A stretch of DNA of 64,000 bases from Anaerolineae bacterium (GTDB taxonomy: Bacteria; Chloroflexota; Anaerolineae; Aggregatilineales; Phototrophicaceae), in contig JALHQT010000008.1 in NCBI GenBank assembly GCA_022841825.1, positions 186,001 through 250,000 on the forward strand, given 5' to 3'. How positions within the stretch are numbered: the stretch's first letter is position 1; every line of letters begins with the position of its first letter. Shown here piece by piece: positions 16,149 through 25,445 of the stretch. A program made the position numbers and the translations under genes. The notes below the pieces were generated by a model. That model searched no databases, had not been told where the DNA came from, and was given only the letters and a program-made list of their open reading frames with translations.

Positions 16149-18725
16149 ATGATCCTGGAGTGGTTATCGCGCGAAGGCATGATGCTCGTCTCGTGGTGGC
16201 TGTTGACCGCCGTGGCAGGCGCTGCGGCGCTGCCCCTGCTCTGGCGACTGCTGCCCGGCTTGCCCGACCGAGGCGCGCTGCTGATGCGTGCGGCGGGGCT
16301 GCTGCTGGTCGGCTTCACCTTCTGGCTGCTCGGCAGTTTCGGCTTCCTCGCCAACGAACCCGGCGGCATCGTCGTCGCGTGGGTCATCGTCCTCGCCATC
16401 AGCCTCACCGTCTACTTCACACGGCGGGACCCGTTCGATCTGCGGGCGTGGTGGCGCGAACACCGCGTCGCGTTCCTGGTCGGGGAAATCCTGTTCATCG
16501 CCCTCCTCGTCGGTTGGGGCATCATCCGCGCCCACAATCCGGACACCTCATCGACCGAAAAGCCGATGGATCTGATGTTCATCTCTTCGATCATGCGCAG
16601 CGAATCGTTTCCGCCCAATGACGGCTGGATGGCGGGGTATGCCATCAGCTACTATTACTTTGGCTACCTGATCGCCGCGATGCTCGGTACGATGAGCAGC
16701 TTAAGCAGCACCAACAGCTACAGCATGATGATCGTGCTGCTGGTTGCGCTGACTGCGCAATCTGCCTTCGGTCTTGCCTACAATCTTGTCCGCGCCAACG
16801 CCCCGCGCGCCTTGTATGCCGAGGCAGCCAACCGCTTCCAGCGCACAACGCGAGCAGTCATGCCATCCACGCTGCCCGCCATCGCCACCGGGCTGCTGGC
16901 GGCATTCTTCGTCGTGCTGCTGGGCAACTTTCAGGCACCGCTGATCGAAATCCCTTACCAGACGCGCACGGCATCCGAGGCATACCTCGCCTTCTGGGAT
17001 ACCCCAGAGCGCAGCATCTACCCGGAACGCGAAGCCGCCCGCGCCCAGGGCATTCCCGACAGCGACCCCGTCGTCCTGGAGCCGCGCGATCTGCTCTCGC
17101 CGGACGCTGGTACGGTCTGGTTGTGGTGGTGGCGCGCCAGCCGCGTCATTCAGGATCGCGACCTGATCGGGACACCCATCGGCATTCAGCCGATTGACGA
17201 GTTCCCGATGTTCAGCTTCCTGCTCGCGGACAGCCATCCGCACGTCATGGCGCTGCCCTTCGTCCTGTTCGCGCTGGCGCTGGCATTCAACGTCGTCCGT
17301 TCCGGTGGCGCGCCTGACCGGACACAAATCGTGTTCTACGCGCTCTGCCTGGGCGGGCTGATCTTCTTCAACACCTGGGACGGACCGATCTACATGGCGA
17401 TCCTCGTCATGGCGGACATCATCCGGCGGCTGCGCACAGCACCGGATTGGAAGATCAACCGCGCCGACCTGATCGACATCGTCCTCTTTGCAGTCGCCAT
17501 CGTCGGGCTGGCGGTACTGTTCTACCTGCCCTTCCTGATTGGCTTCCGCTCGCAGGCGGGCGGCTTCCTGCCCAACTGGGAATTCCCCACCTTGTTCCGC
17601 CAGTATTTCATCGTCTTCGGTCCGTTCATTCTGCTCCTGACGCCGTTCGTCGCCGTCGAAGTCTGGCGCGGGCGCGAGACGCTCAACCTGCGCACGGGCG
17701 CACTGACCGCCGTCGCGGTGCTGGGCGGGCTGATCCTGCTCATGCTTTTCCTGAGCGTCATCGCGTCCCTGGTGGGCGTTGGGACACCGCAAATCAACCT
17801 CGGTGCTGTCCTCGCGCGCCGCATCAGTCATATCGTCCTGACGGTCGTCCTGCTGGCGGGCATCACGCTCGTCATTGCCCGGCTGTTCCCGCGCAAGTCC
17901 ACCGCGCTGGCAGGCATTCCGCAGCCCTTCCCATATTCCGCTTCGACCGGGTTCGTGTTCATCCTGATCGCGGCGGGCTTGGGATTAACGCTTGTCCCGG
18001 ATTACGTCTATCTGCGCGACAACTTCGGCGTGCGCATCAACACGGTCTTCAAGTTCTATTACGCTGCCTGGGTCGTCTTCAGCATCGCTGCCGCGTATGG
18101 CGTCCACAGCGTGATCAGCGATGTACAGGAGCGCGCGCCGGCGGCTCTGCGCGCGGCAATGGGTGCCATTACGCTGGTCGTCATCACACTCGGCAGCGTT
18201 TACCCGATCCTCAGCGTGCACTACCGGACATTGCAGGAGTCCGGGCGGCTCTCGGTTGAGACACAGCCCCCACTGACGCTCGATGGCGGGCGTCGTTTCA
18301 TCACGCGCGATCCGGGCGGCAGCGACTACGCGGCGATACAATGCCTGGCGCAGCGTGTTGTCGGCGACGATGTCGTCATCGTCGAAGCCGTCGAAGGCAC
18401 GTACAATCCGAACGTCGGGCGCGTCGCCGCGCTGACGGGAATGCCTGTGTTGTTCAACTGGCCCGGGCATCAGGTGCAGTGGCGAGGCGCGACGTTTAGT
18501 GAAGTCGCGGGCAGCAGGCAAGGCGATATTCAGACCCTTTACACGTCAGACGACTGGAATACGGTCGCAGGTCTCCTCAACCGCTACGGAGTGGACTACA
18601 TCTTCTTCGGTATAACAGAGCGCGATATGTACAGCCCCGACGCCGAGACCAAGTTCCGCGACCGCCTGACGCCCATCTGTGAGTACGAAGGCAGTCGCTT
18701 TTACGCAGTGGAAGGTTCGACCTGA
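16149..18725 (+). CDS. Chlor_Arch_YYY (DUF2298) membrane protein, paralogue of the preceding C-terminal half
   Basis: 858 aa, about 14-16 membrane helices, soluble C-terminal ~130 residues. It shares an ordered set of motifs with residues ~900-1766 of the gene before it: TEKPMDLMFI, SFPPNDGWMAGYAISYYYFG (~155-173), FLLADSHPHVMALPF, FFNTWDGP, NTVFKFYYAAW, then GMPVLFNWPGHQVQWRG and VDYIFFGITERDMY. This points to tandem duplication followed by fusion of one copy. Conserved D, H and W residues in the extracytoplasmic loops (ADSHPH / GDLHAH) are candidate active-site or metal residues (inference). The gap to the giant gene is 8 nt; the stop overlaps the next start (TGATG). Confidence 0.82.
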   Translation: MILEWLSREGMMLVSWWLLTAVAGAAALPLLWRLLPGLPDRGALLMRAAGLLLVGFTFWLLGSFGFLANEPGGIVVAWVIVLAISLTVYFTRRDPFDLRAWWREHRVAFLVGEILFIALLVGWGIIRAHNPDTSSTEKPMDLMFISSIMRSESFPPNDGWMAGYAISYYYFGYLIAAMLGTMSSLSSTNSYSMMIVLLVALTAQSAFGLAYNLVRANAPRALYAEAANRFQRTTRAVMPSTLPAIATGLLAAFFVVLLGNFQAPLIEIPYQTRTASEAYLAFWDTPERSIYPEREAARAQGIPDSDPVVLEPRDLLSPDAGTVWLWWWRASRVIQDRDLIGTPIGIQPIDEFPMFSFLLADSHPHVMALPFVLFALALAFNVVRSGGAPDRTQIVFYALCLGGLIFFNTWDGPIYMAILVMADIIRRLRTAPDWKINRADLIDIVLFAVAIVGLAVLFYLPFLIGFRSQAGGFLPNWEFPTLFRQYFIVFGPFILLLTPFVAVEVWRGRETLNLRTGALTAVAVLGGLILLMLFLSVIASLVGVGTPQINLGAVLARRISHIVLTVVLLAGITLVIARLFPRKSTALAGIPQPFPYSASTGFVFILIAAGLGLTLVPDYVYLRDNFGVRINTVFKFYYAAWVVFSIAAAYGVHSVISDVQERAPAALRAAMGAITLVVITLGSVYPILSVHYRTLQESGRLSVETQPPLTLDGGRRFITRDPGGSDYAAIQCLAQRVVGDDVVIVEAVEGTYNPNVGRVAALTGMPVLFNWPGHQVQWRGATFSEVAGSRQGDIQTLYTSDDWNTVAGLLNRYGVDYIFFGITERDMYSPDAETKFRDRLTPICEYEGSRFYAVEGST

Positions 18726-20608
18726 TGCAGGAACTACAACTTGTGCGCGGGAGTGACGCGCGTCAGACCGCCGACACGACCGCCGTATGGACACTCCCCT
18801 GGGAGTGGGTGGTGTACGTCGCTCTGGCGGGGCTGGCGCTGCTCCTCTTCAGCAGCGAACTTCACCTGGTGCCTTTGAGCGCCGATGAAGCAAGGCAAGC
18901 GCTGACTGCCTGGCGTTTCGTCGATGCTACAGCGCCGGGCGTGGACGCGGTTCCCGCCAGTCCGCTGCTCTTCTTCGCGCAATCCACCACCTTTGCCCTG
19001 TTCGGCGGTGGCGAAGGCTATGCCCGGATTGCCACCGCGCTGGCAGGCGCAGCACTCGTCCTCGCGCCAGCACTGCTGCGCGGCAGCCTGGGTGCCTCGC
19101 GCGCGCTGCTTCTGAGCGCGCTGCTTGCCTGTTCGCCCGTCGTCATCGTCGCCGCGCGCACGAGCGCGCCGATGATCTGGGCGGCGCTGCTGGCGCTGCT
19201 CACGTTATGGGCAGGAGGGCGCTTTTGGGCAACGCGGGCACGCGGCTGGGCTATCGCGGCGCTGGTGTTCCTCGCACTGCTCATGTTCATGACTGAGCCG
19301 GGCGGAACACTGCTGGGGCTGACTCTGCTGGTCGCTGTCGTCATGAGCAGGCTGAGTGGTGGGGATGATGAACAGGACGACGCGGACGATGAAGCGAGCG
19401 AGATGAGCGCGCGGCTGGCACAAGCCCTGCGTGAATTCCCATGGGGACTGGCATTCGCAGCGGCGGCACTCGTGGTGATCGCTCTCAGCACGCTGTTCCT
19501 GACACACCCGCCAGGGTTGACCGCAGTGGGAAATGTGCTTCTCAACACGGTTAGCGGCTTCGCTCAACGCGGGTCGGACACACTCTCGTTCTTTCCCATG
19601 CTCATCAGCATCTTCTACGAACCCTGGCTGTGGATTCTCGCCATCGGCGTCGCGTACTGGGTTTCGCGTGGGAATAACCCCGCGCCCACCTTCCTTGACC
19701 GCGTTGCCATCATATGGCTGGCACTTAACGCTGTCATCAGCCTGCTCTTCCTCGAAGCAGAGGCGGAACACGCGCTCTGGCTAACGCTGCCGCTTGCACT
19801 GCTGTCCTCGCGGCTGGCGCTGGTCATTTTCGCGCCCATCCGTGACGAGACTCCTGCGTGGGCGCAGTGGCTGGTCGCGGTACTGGCGCTCGGCTTGCTG
19901 GCGATGGGCAGTCTGGCATTCCAGGGGGCGGCACGGTCAATCGCGCGCATCGATTTCAGCAACCCCGCCTGGGCACAACAGGTCGATGTGCTGGGTCTTG
20001 TCATCCTGCTGATCGTGCTGGCGTTCGCCGTCGTCGGCTATTTCCTGGTGCGCAGCTTCTGGGAAAACCGCAGCGTGCCCCTGCGGGCGGGCACAGCCGC
20101 CCTCCTCACGTTTGCTGCCTTCACGGGCATTGGCGCGGGCTGGCGCACGGCGGTGACCGAAGCGGATAACCCGGTCGATTTCTGGCAGCGCAGTGCCCCC
20201 TCCCGCGAAGGACTGCTCCTGCGCGAATCGCTGATGGATCTGGCGGAACGCACCTCGCGCGGCTTCACCGAGATGCCGATCACCGTGATCAGCGCCGGAG
20301 ACCCGCTGATCGAGTGGGCAGTGCGCGACTTCAGCGCGGCACGCTTCGTCAGCGGTTATGACGAAGTCGGCAGCGCGCCCGTGCTGCTTGTGCTCGCCAA
20401 CAGCGATTTCGACCGCTCACCTCCGCTGGAAGGCAATTATGTCGGGCAGGACTTTGTGCTTTCTCGTCGCTGGACGCTCGACAACCTCCGTCCGGTGGAT
20501 GTCCCGCAGTGGTGGTCACAGCATCGTGCGCTCAACACCTTCGCCGCCGTGCCGAATCAGGCGATCCTCTGGGTACGGACGGATGTATACGCGGGGGTCG
20601 CTCGCTAG
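18725..20608 (+). CDS. Agl23/GT39-like membrane protein
   Basis: 627 aa, about 12 helices, acidic cytosolic loop near residues ~210-225 (GGDDEQDDADDEASE), C-terminal soluble part (~480-627). The N-terminus reads VPLSADEARQALTAWRF then ASPLLFFAQSTTFALFGGGEGYARI. This matches the layout of the TIGR03663/Agl23-type family (DE, HGPLLYY, two Arg), which typically sits beside YYY proteins; here HGP is replaced by ASP. These proteins look like PMT glycosyltransferases but their reaction is unproven. It is coupled to the YYY gene by a 1-nt overlap and ends the block in a hairpin. Confidence 0.65.
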   Translation: MQELQLVRGSDARQTADTTAVWTLPWEWVVYVALAGLALLLFSSELHLVPLSADEARQALTAWRFVDATAPGVDAVPASPLLFFAQSTTFALFGGGEGYARIATALAGAALVLAPALLRGSLGASRALLLSALLACSPVVIVAARTSAPMIWAALLALLTLWAGGRFWATRARGWAIAALVFLALLMFMTEPGGTLLGLTLLVAVVMSRLSGGDDEQDDADDEASEMSARLAQALREFPWGLAFAAAALVVIALSTLFLTHPPGLTAVGNVLLNTVSGFAQRGSDTLSFFPMLISIFYEPWLWILAIGVAYWVSRGNNPAPTFLDRVAIIWLALNAVISLLFLEAEAEHALWLTLPLALLSSRLALVIFAPIRDETPAWAQWLVAVLALGLLAMGSLAFQGAARSIARIDFSNPAWAQQVDVLGLVILLIVLAFAVVGYFLVRSFWENRSVPLRAGTAALLTFAAFTGIGAGWRTAVTEADNPVDFWQRSAPSREGLLLRESLMDLAERTSRGFTEMPITVISAGDPLIEWAVRDFSAARFVSGYDEVGSAPVLLVLANSDFDRSPPLEGNYVGQDFVLSRRWTLDNLRPVDVPQWWSQHRALNTFAAVPNQAILWVRTDVYAGVAR

Positions 20609-20631
20609 GGGCGCAGCAGGTCGCGCCCCTA
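20606..20631. terminator. Bidirectional hairpin containing the stop codon
   Basis: TAGGGGCGC (20606-20614) pairs with GCGCCCCTA (20623-20631). The left arm starts with the TAG stop of the Agl23-like gene, and the right arm reaches the last codons of the convergent DUF1992 gene. It is also a member of the GTAGGGGCG palindromes seen at 28713 and 46314, so it is a repeat adopted as a shared 3' end. Confidence 0.55.
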
Positions 20632-21123
20632 CGAAAGCAATCTCGCCAGCTCACGGTCTGCGATCACCATAGCGCGACGCGGGAAACCGGGCGGCAGTTT
20701 CAGGTTGTACATCAGCAGTTTCTTGTTGACGGCAGCAATGGACGCGCGGAACTCTTCGCGCGCTGCCAGCCAATCATCTTCAGCCAATGCCCGCGCCATC
20801 TCCGTCTCTTCAGAATGCTCCGCGTCCCAGATGCGACCGCGATAAGCGCGCAGCGCTGACCGCAGCCCAGCCACCGCGCTTTCGTGCGCCGCGTCGATCT
20901 CCTTACCGATCATGATCCATTCCGGCGTCAGGTTGTTTTCCTTCAGCAGACGGTGTGACAACCGTAAGTCGGGCGGCACGCTGCTCTCGTCTTCGAGTTG
21001 CAGCGGTTTGCCAGCGCCGGGCAGGTTATCGAATTCTCCCCTGCGCATGGCATCACGGATCATCTCATCAACCGGGTTGTTCGCCCTCTGCCCTTTGGCA
21101 TCGCGGTAGGGATTGTCGCTCAT
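20629..21123 (-). CDS. DUF1992 / DnaJ-C28-like conserved protein
   Basis: 164 aa from ATG 21123; the longer in-frame extension would run through the upstream gene and is rejected. The N-terminal half holds the family signature DEMIRDAMRRGEFDNLPGAGKPL (~20-42, quoted with its key GEFDNLPGAGKP) followed by the LKENNLTPEWI block. The rest is helical and charged. The family is linked to J-domain proteins in some eukaryotes, but bacterial members lack a J domain and have no known activity. Its start overlaps the stop of the LysM gene upstream (TAATG). Confidence 0.85.
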   Translation of the reverse strand: MSDNPYRDAKGQRANNPVDEMIRDAMRRGEFDNLPGAGKPLQLEDESSVPPDLRLSHRLLKENNLTPEWIMIGKEIDAAHESAVAGLRSALRAYRGRIWDAEHSEETEMARALAEDDWLAAREEFRASIAAVNKKLLMYNLKLPPGFPRRAMVIADRELARLLS

Positions 21124-22115
21124 TACGGAATCCGGAAGGTCGATTGCACATTGCCACTGGCGTCGCGCAGTGTCACCGTATCGCCGGATTGGAAGACCGC
21201 CTGATCGCGCCCCCAGAAGAGCGCCACAGGTGTATTCGTCCCGACACGGCTGTAAAGCGTGATCTGCGCATTGGTGAACAGCCGCTGCTGACCGAAGGTG
21301 TATGTCGTACCCTCTGCGTCGCTCAACGTCCAACCACCAATATCGACAATCGCGCCTGTGTTGCGAATGGCAACGCTCTCAGCCGTGACATCGCCCGCAT
21401 TCAGAACTTCGACAATTCTCATCGCAGCGTTGGCGGCTGTCGGCGCAAGTGTGACTGTCGGACGAATAGTCGGCGCGAGAGTCCCGGTGGGCACGCTGGT
21501 CGAAGTGAGCGTGATCGAGAGCGTGGGCGTGGCACTGGGTCCCGAGGTCGCGATCCCCTGCAAGACCGCCGCCTCATCCTGACCCAGTGGGCAGCCCGGC
21601 AGCGGCACGATCAGCGATTGTCCGATCTGAAGTTGTGTTGCAGCGGCTTCGTCCAGCCCATTCGCTGCCAGCATCTGGAACGGATCGGCGGCATACGTGA
21701 GCGCGATGCCGAAGGGCGTTTCGCCCTCTTTGATGACATGGATGATGCAGTTGGCGGGCAGGGCGGTCGCCGTCGCCGCCAGGCTGTCGCTGGCGCTGAT
21801 GACGCCGATGGTCGTCGCGTCGAGCGTGACGACCGCAGCCTGAGAATCGCCAGCCGCCAGCAGGTCGGTTGGCAGCGAGACCACCGGCGGGAGCGTGGGC
21901 TGCAAGCCTGGCAGCGGCGTCGCGGTGATAATGCGCACGGGGATCGTCGCGTTCGGGTCGGGCGTCGCGGTGACAATCACCTGGCTGGTGACGAACTGCA
22001 CAGGTGACTGCGGCGGATTCTGCGCGCCGAAGAAGCTGATCGCCCCAAAGGCGACGCCCAGCGAAATCAGAATATTCAGAATCACAAAGGCGATCAACCC
22101 ACCACGACGCTGCAT
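21123..22115 (-). CDS. Membrane-anchored LysM plus lamin-tail domain protein
   Basis: 330 aa from ATG 22115 (AAGGCAGG upstream). One N-terminal membrane helix (~7-27) is followed by a Thr/Pro-rich spacer. A LysM motif lies at ~120-180 (CIIHVIKEGETPFGIALTYA.., LQIGQSLIVPLPG) and a C-terminal lamin-tail (LTD) beta-sandwich at ~225-330 (RIVEVLNAGDVTAESVAIRN, GGWTLSDAEGTTYTF). LysM binds N-acetylglucosamine-containing polymers and LTD domains are common in secreted bacterial proteins. It is probably a cell-wall- or glycan-bound surface protein. It is divergent from the carbamoyltransferase gene. Confidence 0.8.
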   Translation of the reverse strand: MQRRGGLIAFVILNILISLGVAFGAISFFGAQNPPQSPVQFVTSQVIVTATPDPNATIPVRIITATPLPGLQPTLPPVVSLPTDLLAAGDSQAAVVTLDATTIGVISASDSLAATATALPANCIIHVIKEGETPFGIALTYAADPFQMLAANGLDEAAATQLQIGQSLIVPLPGCPLGQDEAAVLQGIATSGPSATPTLSITLTSTSVPTGTLAPTIRPTVTLAPTAANAAMRIVEVLNAGDVTAESVAIRNTGAIVDIGGWTLSDAEGTTYTFGQQRLFTNAQITLYSRVGTNTPVALFWGRDQAVFQSGDTVTLRDASGNVQSTFRIP

Positions 22116-22199
22116 GTCAGCCTGCCTTGTTTGAAAATTGACATATCGAGCGCAGTGTAGCACAGGAGAGACAGCGGGGCAAAAGAGGGCAGCCTATGC

Positions 22200-22205
22200 T
22201 ATACT
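22200..22205 (+). promoter_or_regulatory. Candidate -10 box for the carbamoyltransferase gene
   Basis: TATACT (5 of 6 matches) lies 43 nt before the ATG at 22249. No good -35 stands 17 bp upstream. A separate TTGACA at 22138-22143 is too far away to pair with it. Confidence 0.35.
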
Positions 22206-22248
22206 CTGTCGATTGCGGACATACGGACAAACCCTGCCCCCGAAACTC

Positions 22249-23166
22249 ATGAGACATTTCCTCGACCTAGCCGACTTCGCCAGCGAAGACCTTCACGCGA
22301 TCATCGATTCAGCCATCACCCTCAAAGACGAGTGGTGCAAGGGAGGCAACCCTCCTCTACTGCGCGGCAAAGTCCTGGGAATGGTCTTTCAGAAGCCGTC
22401 CCTGCGCACGCGAGTCTCATTCGACGTGGCGATGCAGCATCTAGGCGGTCATGCCATCATGCTCGGTCCCGATGAGATCGGCTTGGGCAAACGTGAGAGT
22501 ATCGCCGATGTCGCGCGCGTCCTCAGCGGATACACGCAGATCATCATGGCGCGCGTCTTCGCGCACCAGCATGTGGTCGAGCTGGCACGCTGGTCCCGCG
22601 TCCCGGTCATCAACGGCTTGAGCGATGCCCAGCATCCATGCCAGGCAATGGCGGACATCCTGACGATCCGCGAGCACTTTGGGCATGTCGCCGGGCTGCG
22701 CATCGCGTTCATCGGCGATGGCAATAATGTCGCTGCGTCGTTGGGGCAGGCGGCAGCACACTTTGGTGCCCACTTCACGCTTGCCTCGCCTGCGGGTTAC
22801 GCGCTGCCGGAAGAAACGCTCGAAGGCATCGCGGAGGTCGCACGGCATCGCGGCGGCAGCGTTCGAGTCTTCCACAATCCGCTGGAAGCAGTGCGCGATG
22901 CGGATGTCATCTACACGGATACCTGGGTTAGCATGGGGCAGGAAGCCGAGGCGAGCGTGCGGCGCGAGGCGTTTCATGGCTATCAGGTCAATGGCGACCT
23001 GATGCGCGCTGCACCCAACCACGCAGTCGTCATGCACGACCTGCCCGCCTATCGCGGTTTCGAGATCACTGATGATGTCGCGGATGGCGAGCAGTCGCTC
23101 ATTTTCCAACAAGCCGAAAATCGCTTACATGCACAAAAGGCAATCCTGCTACAATTGATGCAGTGA
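22249..23166 (+). CDS. argF: Ornithine carbamoyltransferase (arginine biosynthesis)
   Basis: 305 aa, normal length. Makes citrulline from ornithine and carbamoyl phosphate in the cytosol. The carbamoyl-phosphate loop reads KPSLRTRVSFD (~46-56), DAQHPCQAMADILT (~126-139) is intact, and the ornithine-side SMG loop DTWVSMGQE is present. The usual HCLP motif near the C-terminus is HDLPAYRG, so the conserved cysteine that contacts ornithine is aspartate. This could mean altered kinetics or a related acceptor. The start is ATG 22249 because the family begins with MRHFLDLADF-like sequence; the 37 residues before it are not family-like. Confidence 0.87.
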   Translation: MRHFLDLADFASEDLHAIIDSAITLKDEWCKGGNPPLLRGKVLGMVFQKPSLRTRVSFDVAMQHLGGHAIMLGPDEIGLGKRESIADVARVLSGYTQIIMARVFAHQHVVELARWSRVPVINGLSDAQHPCQAMADILTIREHFGHVAGLRIAFIGDGNNVAASLGQAAAHFGAHFTLASPAGYALPEETLEGIAEVARHRGGSVRVFHNPLEAVRDADVIYTDTWVSMGQEAEASVRREAFHGYQVNGDLMRAAPNHAVVMHDLPAYRGFEITDDVADGEQSLIFQQAENRLHAQKAILLQLMQ

Positions 23167-23201
23167 GGATTCCGTAACGTCGTCAACCAGGTCGAAAACC
23201 G

Positions 23202-25445
23202 ATGCCAGGAAACCGTGAACTCTACGAACAGGCGATGAATGCCGGGCACAACGCTGCCTGGGATGAAGAGTGGGTGGTCGCCATCACCAACTACGGGCGC
23301 GCCATTCAGGAATTCCCCGACGATCTCGAAGCGCATCTGGCGCTGGGCTTTGGCTTGCTGGAGGCGGGGCGTCTCGACGACGCGCTCAAGGTCTACAGCC
23401 GCGCCCACCAGATTCTGCCGGAAGATCCGATTCCACTCGAAAAAAGCGCGGATACGCTGGAGCGCTTAGGTCGGCTTAAGGAAGCGGCGCAGCAATACGT
23501 GATCGTCGCCGAGATGTACCTGCAACAACGAGACCTGAACAAGGCAATCGGGAACTGGGAACGCGCCACACAGTTGACGCCGGGATTGATCGGCATTCAT
23601 GCCAAGCTTGCCCAGGCATTTGAGCGCATCGGCGATAAGAGCAAGGCGGTTCGCCAATATCTGATCCTCGCCTATAACTTCCAACGCCTTGAAGATCTGG
23701 ACAAAGCGATCAAGTCTGTTCAGCGCGCGCAGCGCCTGGATGCCAAGAACACGCTCATCATGAATACCCTGCGTGCACTGGAAGCCGGGAACCAGATCGG
23801 CATGCCGCCGGATGACAGCGCCGTTCTCCAGGATGCCCCCGCGCCTAAGCAGCGAGGCAAACGTGGCAACACTGCGCCCCTCACGCCTGAACCCGACGCC
23901 AATCCCTTGGGACCGATGGGCGAGGCGATGTCCGACGCGATGACGATGCTGGCGACTCACGTCGTCGAAACAGGCTTGATGGACGCGACCGGTGCAAGCG
24001 CCCTCAAGGCGCTGGAGCTTCAACGCCAGGAAATGACTGCCGAGGCGATCGATGCATACCGGGCAGCAGAGGGGCGTTTGAAACACCCCGCGCTCAAGAT
24101 GAACCTGGGCGGGCTGCTTGTCCTGCAAGACCAGGCGGACGAGGCGATCAAGCATCTTGGCGAAGCCATGAACAACCCACAGCTCGCGGCAGGCGCCTAT
24201 CATGCCATCGGGCTTGCCTATCGCCAGACCGGGCGCTACCGCCAGGCAGTCAAGATGCTGCTGCAGGCATTGCAGATGACCGATTCTGCGAACATCCTGA
24301 CCGACGACGAAGCGGTCGAGATCAGCACGACCTACGAGCGCATCATGGGCGCGCTGGATCGGCAGCCCGATGAGACGCTCTCCGCCGCCAGCGAGCGCTT
24401 TGCGGCGATTCTGAAGGGCAAGGAATGGAAGGTCGCCGTACCGGAAACCCGCCGTCAGCTTGAAGAAACGCTGCGCGAAGAAGGCGAACAGGGCGTGATA
24501 GACATCCTCGTCGCCGCGCACGGCGACCGCCTGACGCGCGCGATGGACGCGATCAACCGCTATATGCGTCAGGGCTTGACGACACTCGCGATGGACGAGG
24601 CGCATCACGCCGTCGAATTCTCGCCCTTCTACCTGCCCGTGCATGAACGCATGGCGGAGATCATGATGCGCGAAGGGCGCGTGCGCCAGGCAATCGCCAA
24701 ATACAATGCCATCGCCAGCGTCTATATGTCGCGCGGCGAAAAACTGCGCGCTGCCAAGATTCTCAACAGTATTCTGGAAATGGCACCCCTCGACCTGACG
24801 GTTCGCCAAAATCTGATCGACCTGCTGGAACAGGAAGAGGATCTGCCAGCGTTGGTCCCGCAGTATATGGGCTTAGCGGATACCTACAACCAGCTCGGAG
24901 ACAGCGACAAAGCACGCGACACCTTCGGGTTAGCGGAACGCACCGCAGCACGCATCGGGGCACCGCTTGCGCAGCAGGTGGCGATCAAGCACAAGGTCGC
25001 CGACCTGGAGCAGCTTCGCATGGACTGGCGTCGCGCGCAGCGGATTTATGAGGAAGTCCTCCAGGTGGACCCGAACGATGAGAAGTCGTATCGCAGTCTG
25101 ATCGAGATTCATCATCGCGCGGGTAATGCGGTGGAGGCGACTAAGCGGCTGGATGAGCTGCTGCGCCTGTATGCGCGTGATAAGAACGTCGTGCGGATCA
25201 TCCAGGTGTTGGAAGAACTGGTCAGGCAGCACCCCAACGACACGGGCACACGCTCACGTCTCGCGGCGATCTACAAACAAATCGGGCGTAAGCAGGAAGC
25301 CATCGGGCAGTTGGATGCCCTGGGCGAACTCCAGCTTGAAGCCGGGATGCACAAGCAGGCAGCGGAGACCATCCGCCAGATCATCTCGCTCAACCCTGCC
25401 AACCTGGGCGATTACAAGCGCTTGCTGGGACAGTTGGGGGGGTAG
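23202..25445 (+). CDS. Large TPR-repeat protein
   Basis: 747 aa, cytosolic (no signal or membrane segment). Tetratricopeptide-like helix pairs run through most of it: ~15-200 (AIQEFPDDLEAHLALGFGLLEAGRLDDALKVYSRA), ~275-360, and ~440-745 (IYEEVLQVDPNDEKSYRSLIEIHHRAGNAVEA), separated by a low-complexity spacer near ~210-235. TPRs scaffold protein complexes and no catalytic domain is seen. It follows argF by 35 nt and may share its transcript, but the functions look unrelated. The partner is unknown. Confidence 0.8.
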   Translation: MPGNRELYEQAMNAGHNAAWDEEWVVAITNYGRAIQEFPDDLEAHLALGFGLLEAGRLDDALKVYSRAHQILPEDPIPLEKSADTLERLGRLKEAAQQYVIVAEMYLQQRDLNKAIGNWERATQLTPGLIGIHAKLAQAFERIGDKSKAVRQYLILAYNFQRLEDLDKAIKSVQRAQRLDAKNTLIMNTLRALEAGNQIGMPPDDSAVLQDAPAPKQRGKRGNTAPLTPEPDANPLGPMGEAMSDAMTMLATHVVETGLMDATGASALKALELQRQEMTAEAIDAYRAAEGRLKHPALKMNLGGLLVLQDQADEAIKHLGEAMNNPQLAAGAYHAIGLAYRQTGRYRQAVKMLLQALQMTDSANILTDDEAVEISTTYERIMGALDRQPDETLSAASERFAAILKGKEWKVAVPETRRQLEETLREEGEQGVIDILVAAHGDRLTRAMDAINRYMRQGLTTLAMDEAHHAVEFSPFYLPVHERMAEIMMREGRVRQAIAKYNAIASVYMSRGEKLRAAKILNSILEMAPLDLTVRQNLIDLLEQEEDLPALVPQYMGLADTYNQLGDSDKARDTFGLAERTAARIGAPLAQQVAIKHKVADLEQLRMDWRRAQRIYEEVLQVDPNDEKSYRSLIEIHHRAGNAVEATKRLDELLRLYARDKNVVRIIQVLEELVRQHPNDTGTRSRLAAIYKQIGRKQEAIGQLDALGELQLEAGMHKQAAETIRQIISLNPANLGDYKRLLGQLGG

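Noticed and set aside
16701-17831. 376-codon antisense frame opposite the YYY gene
   Set aside because: Charged low-information product, no ribosome site, entirely inside a gene with strong family motifs on the other strand.
22138-22163. TTGACA as the -35 of the carbamoyltransferase promoter
   Set aside because: No acceptable -10 lies 16-18 bp downstream; the better TATACT at 22200 is too far away to pair with it.
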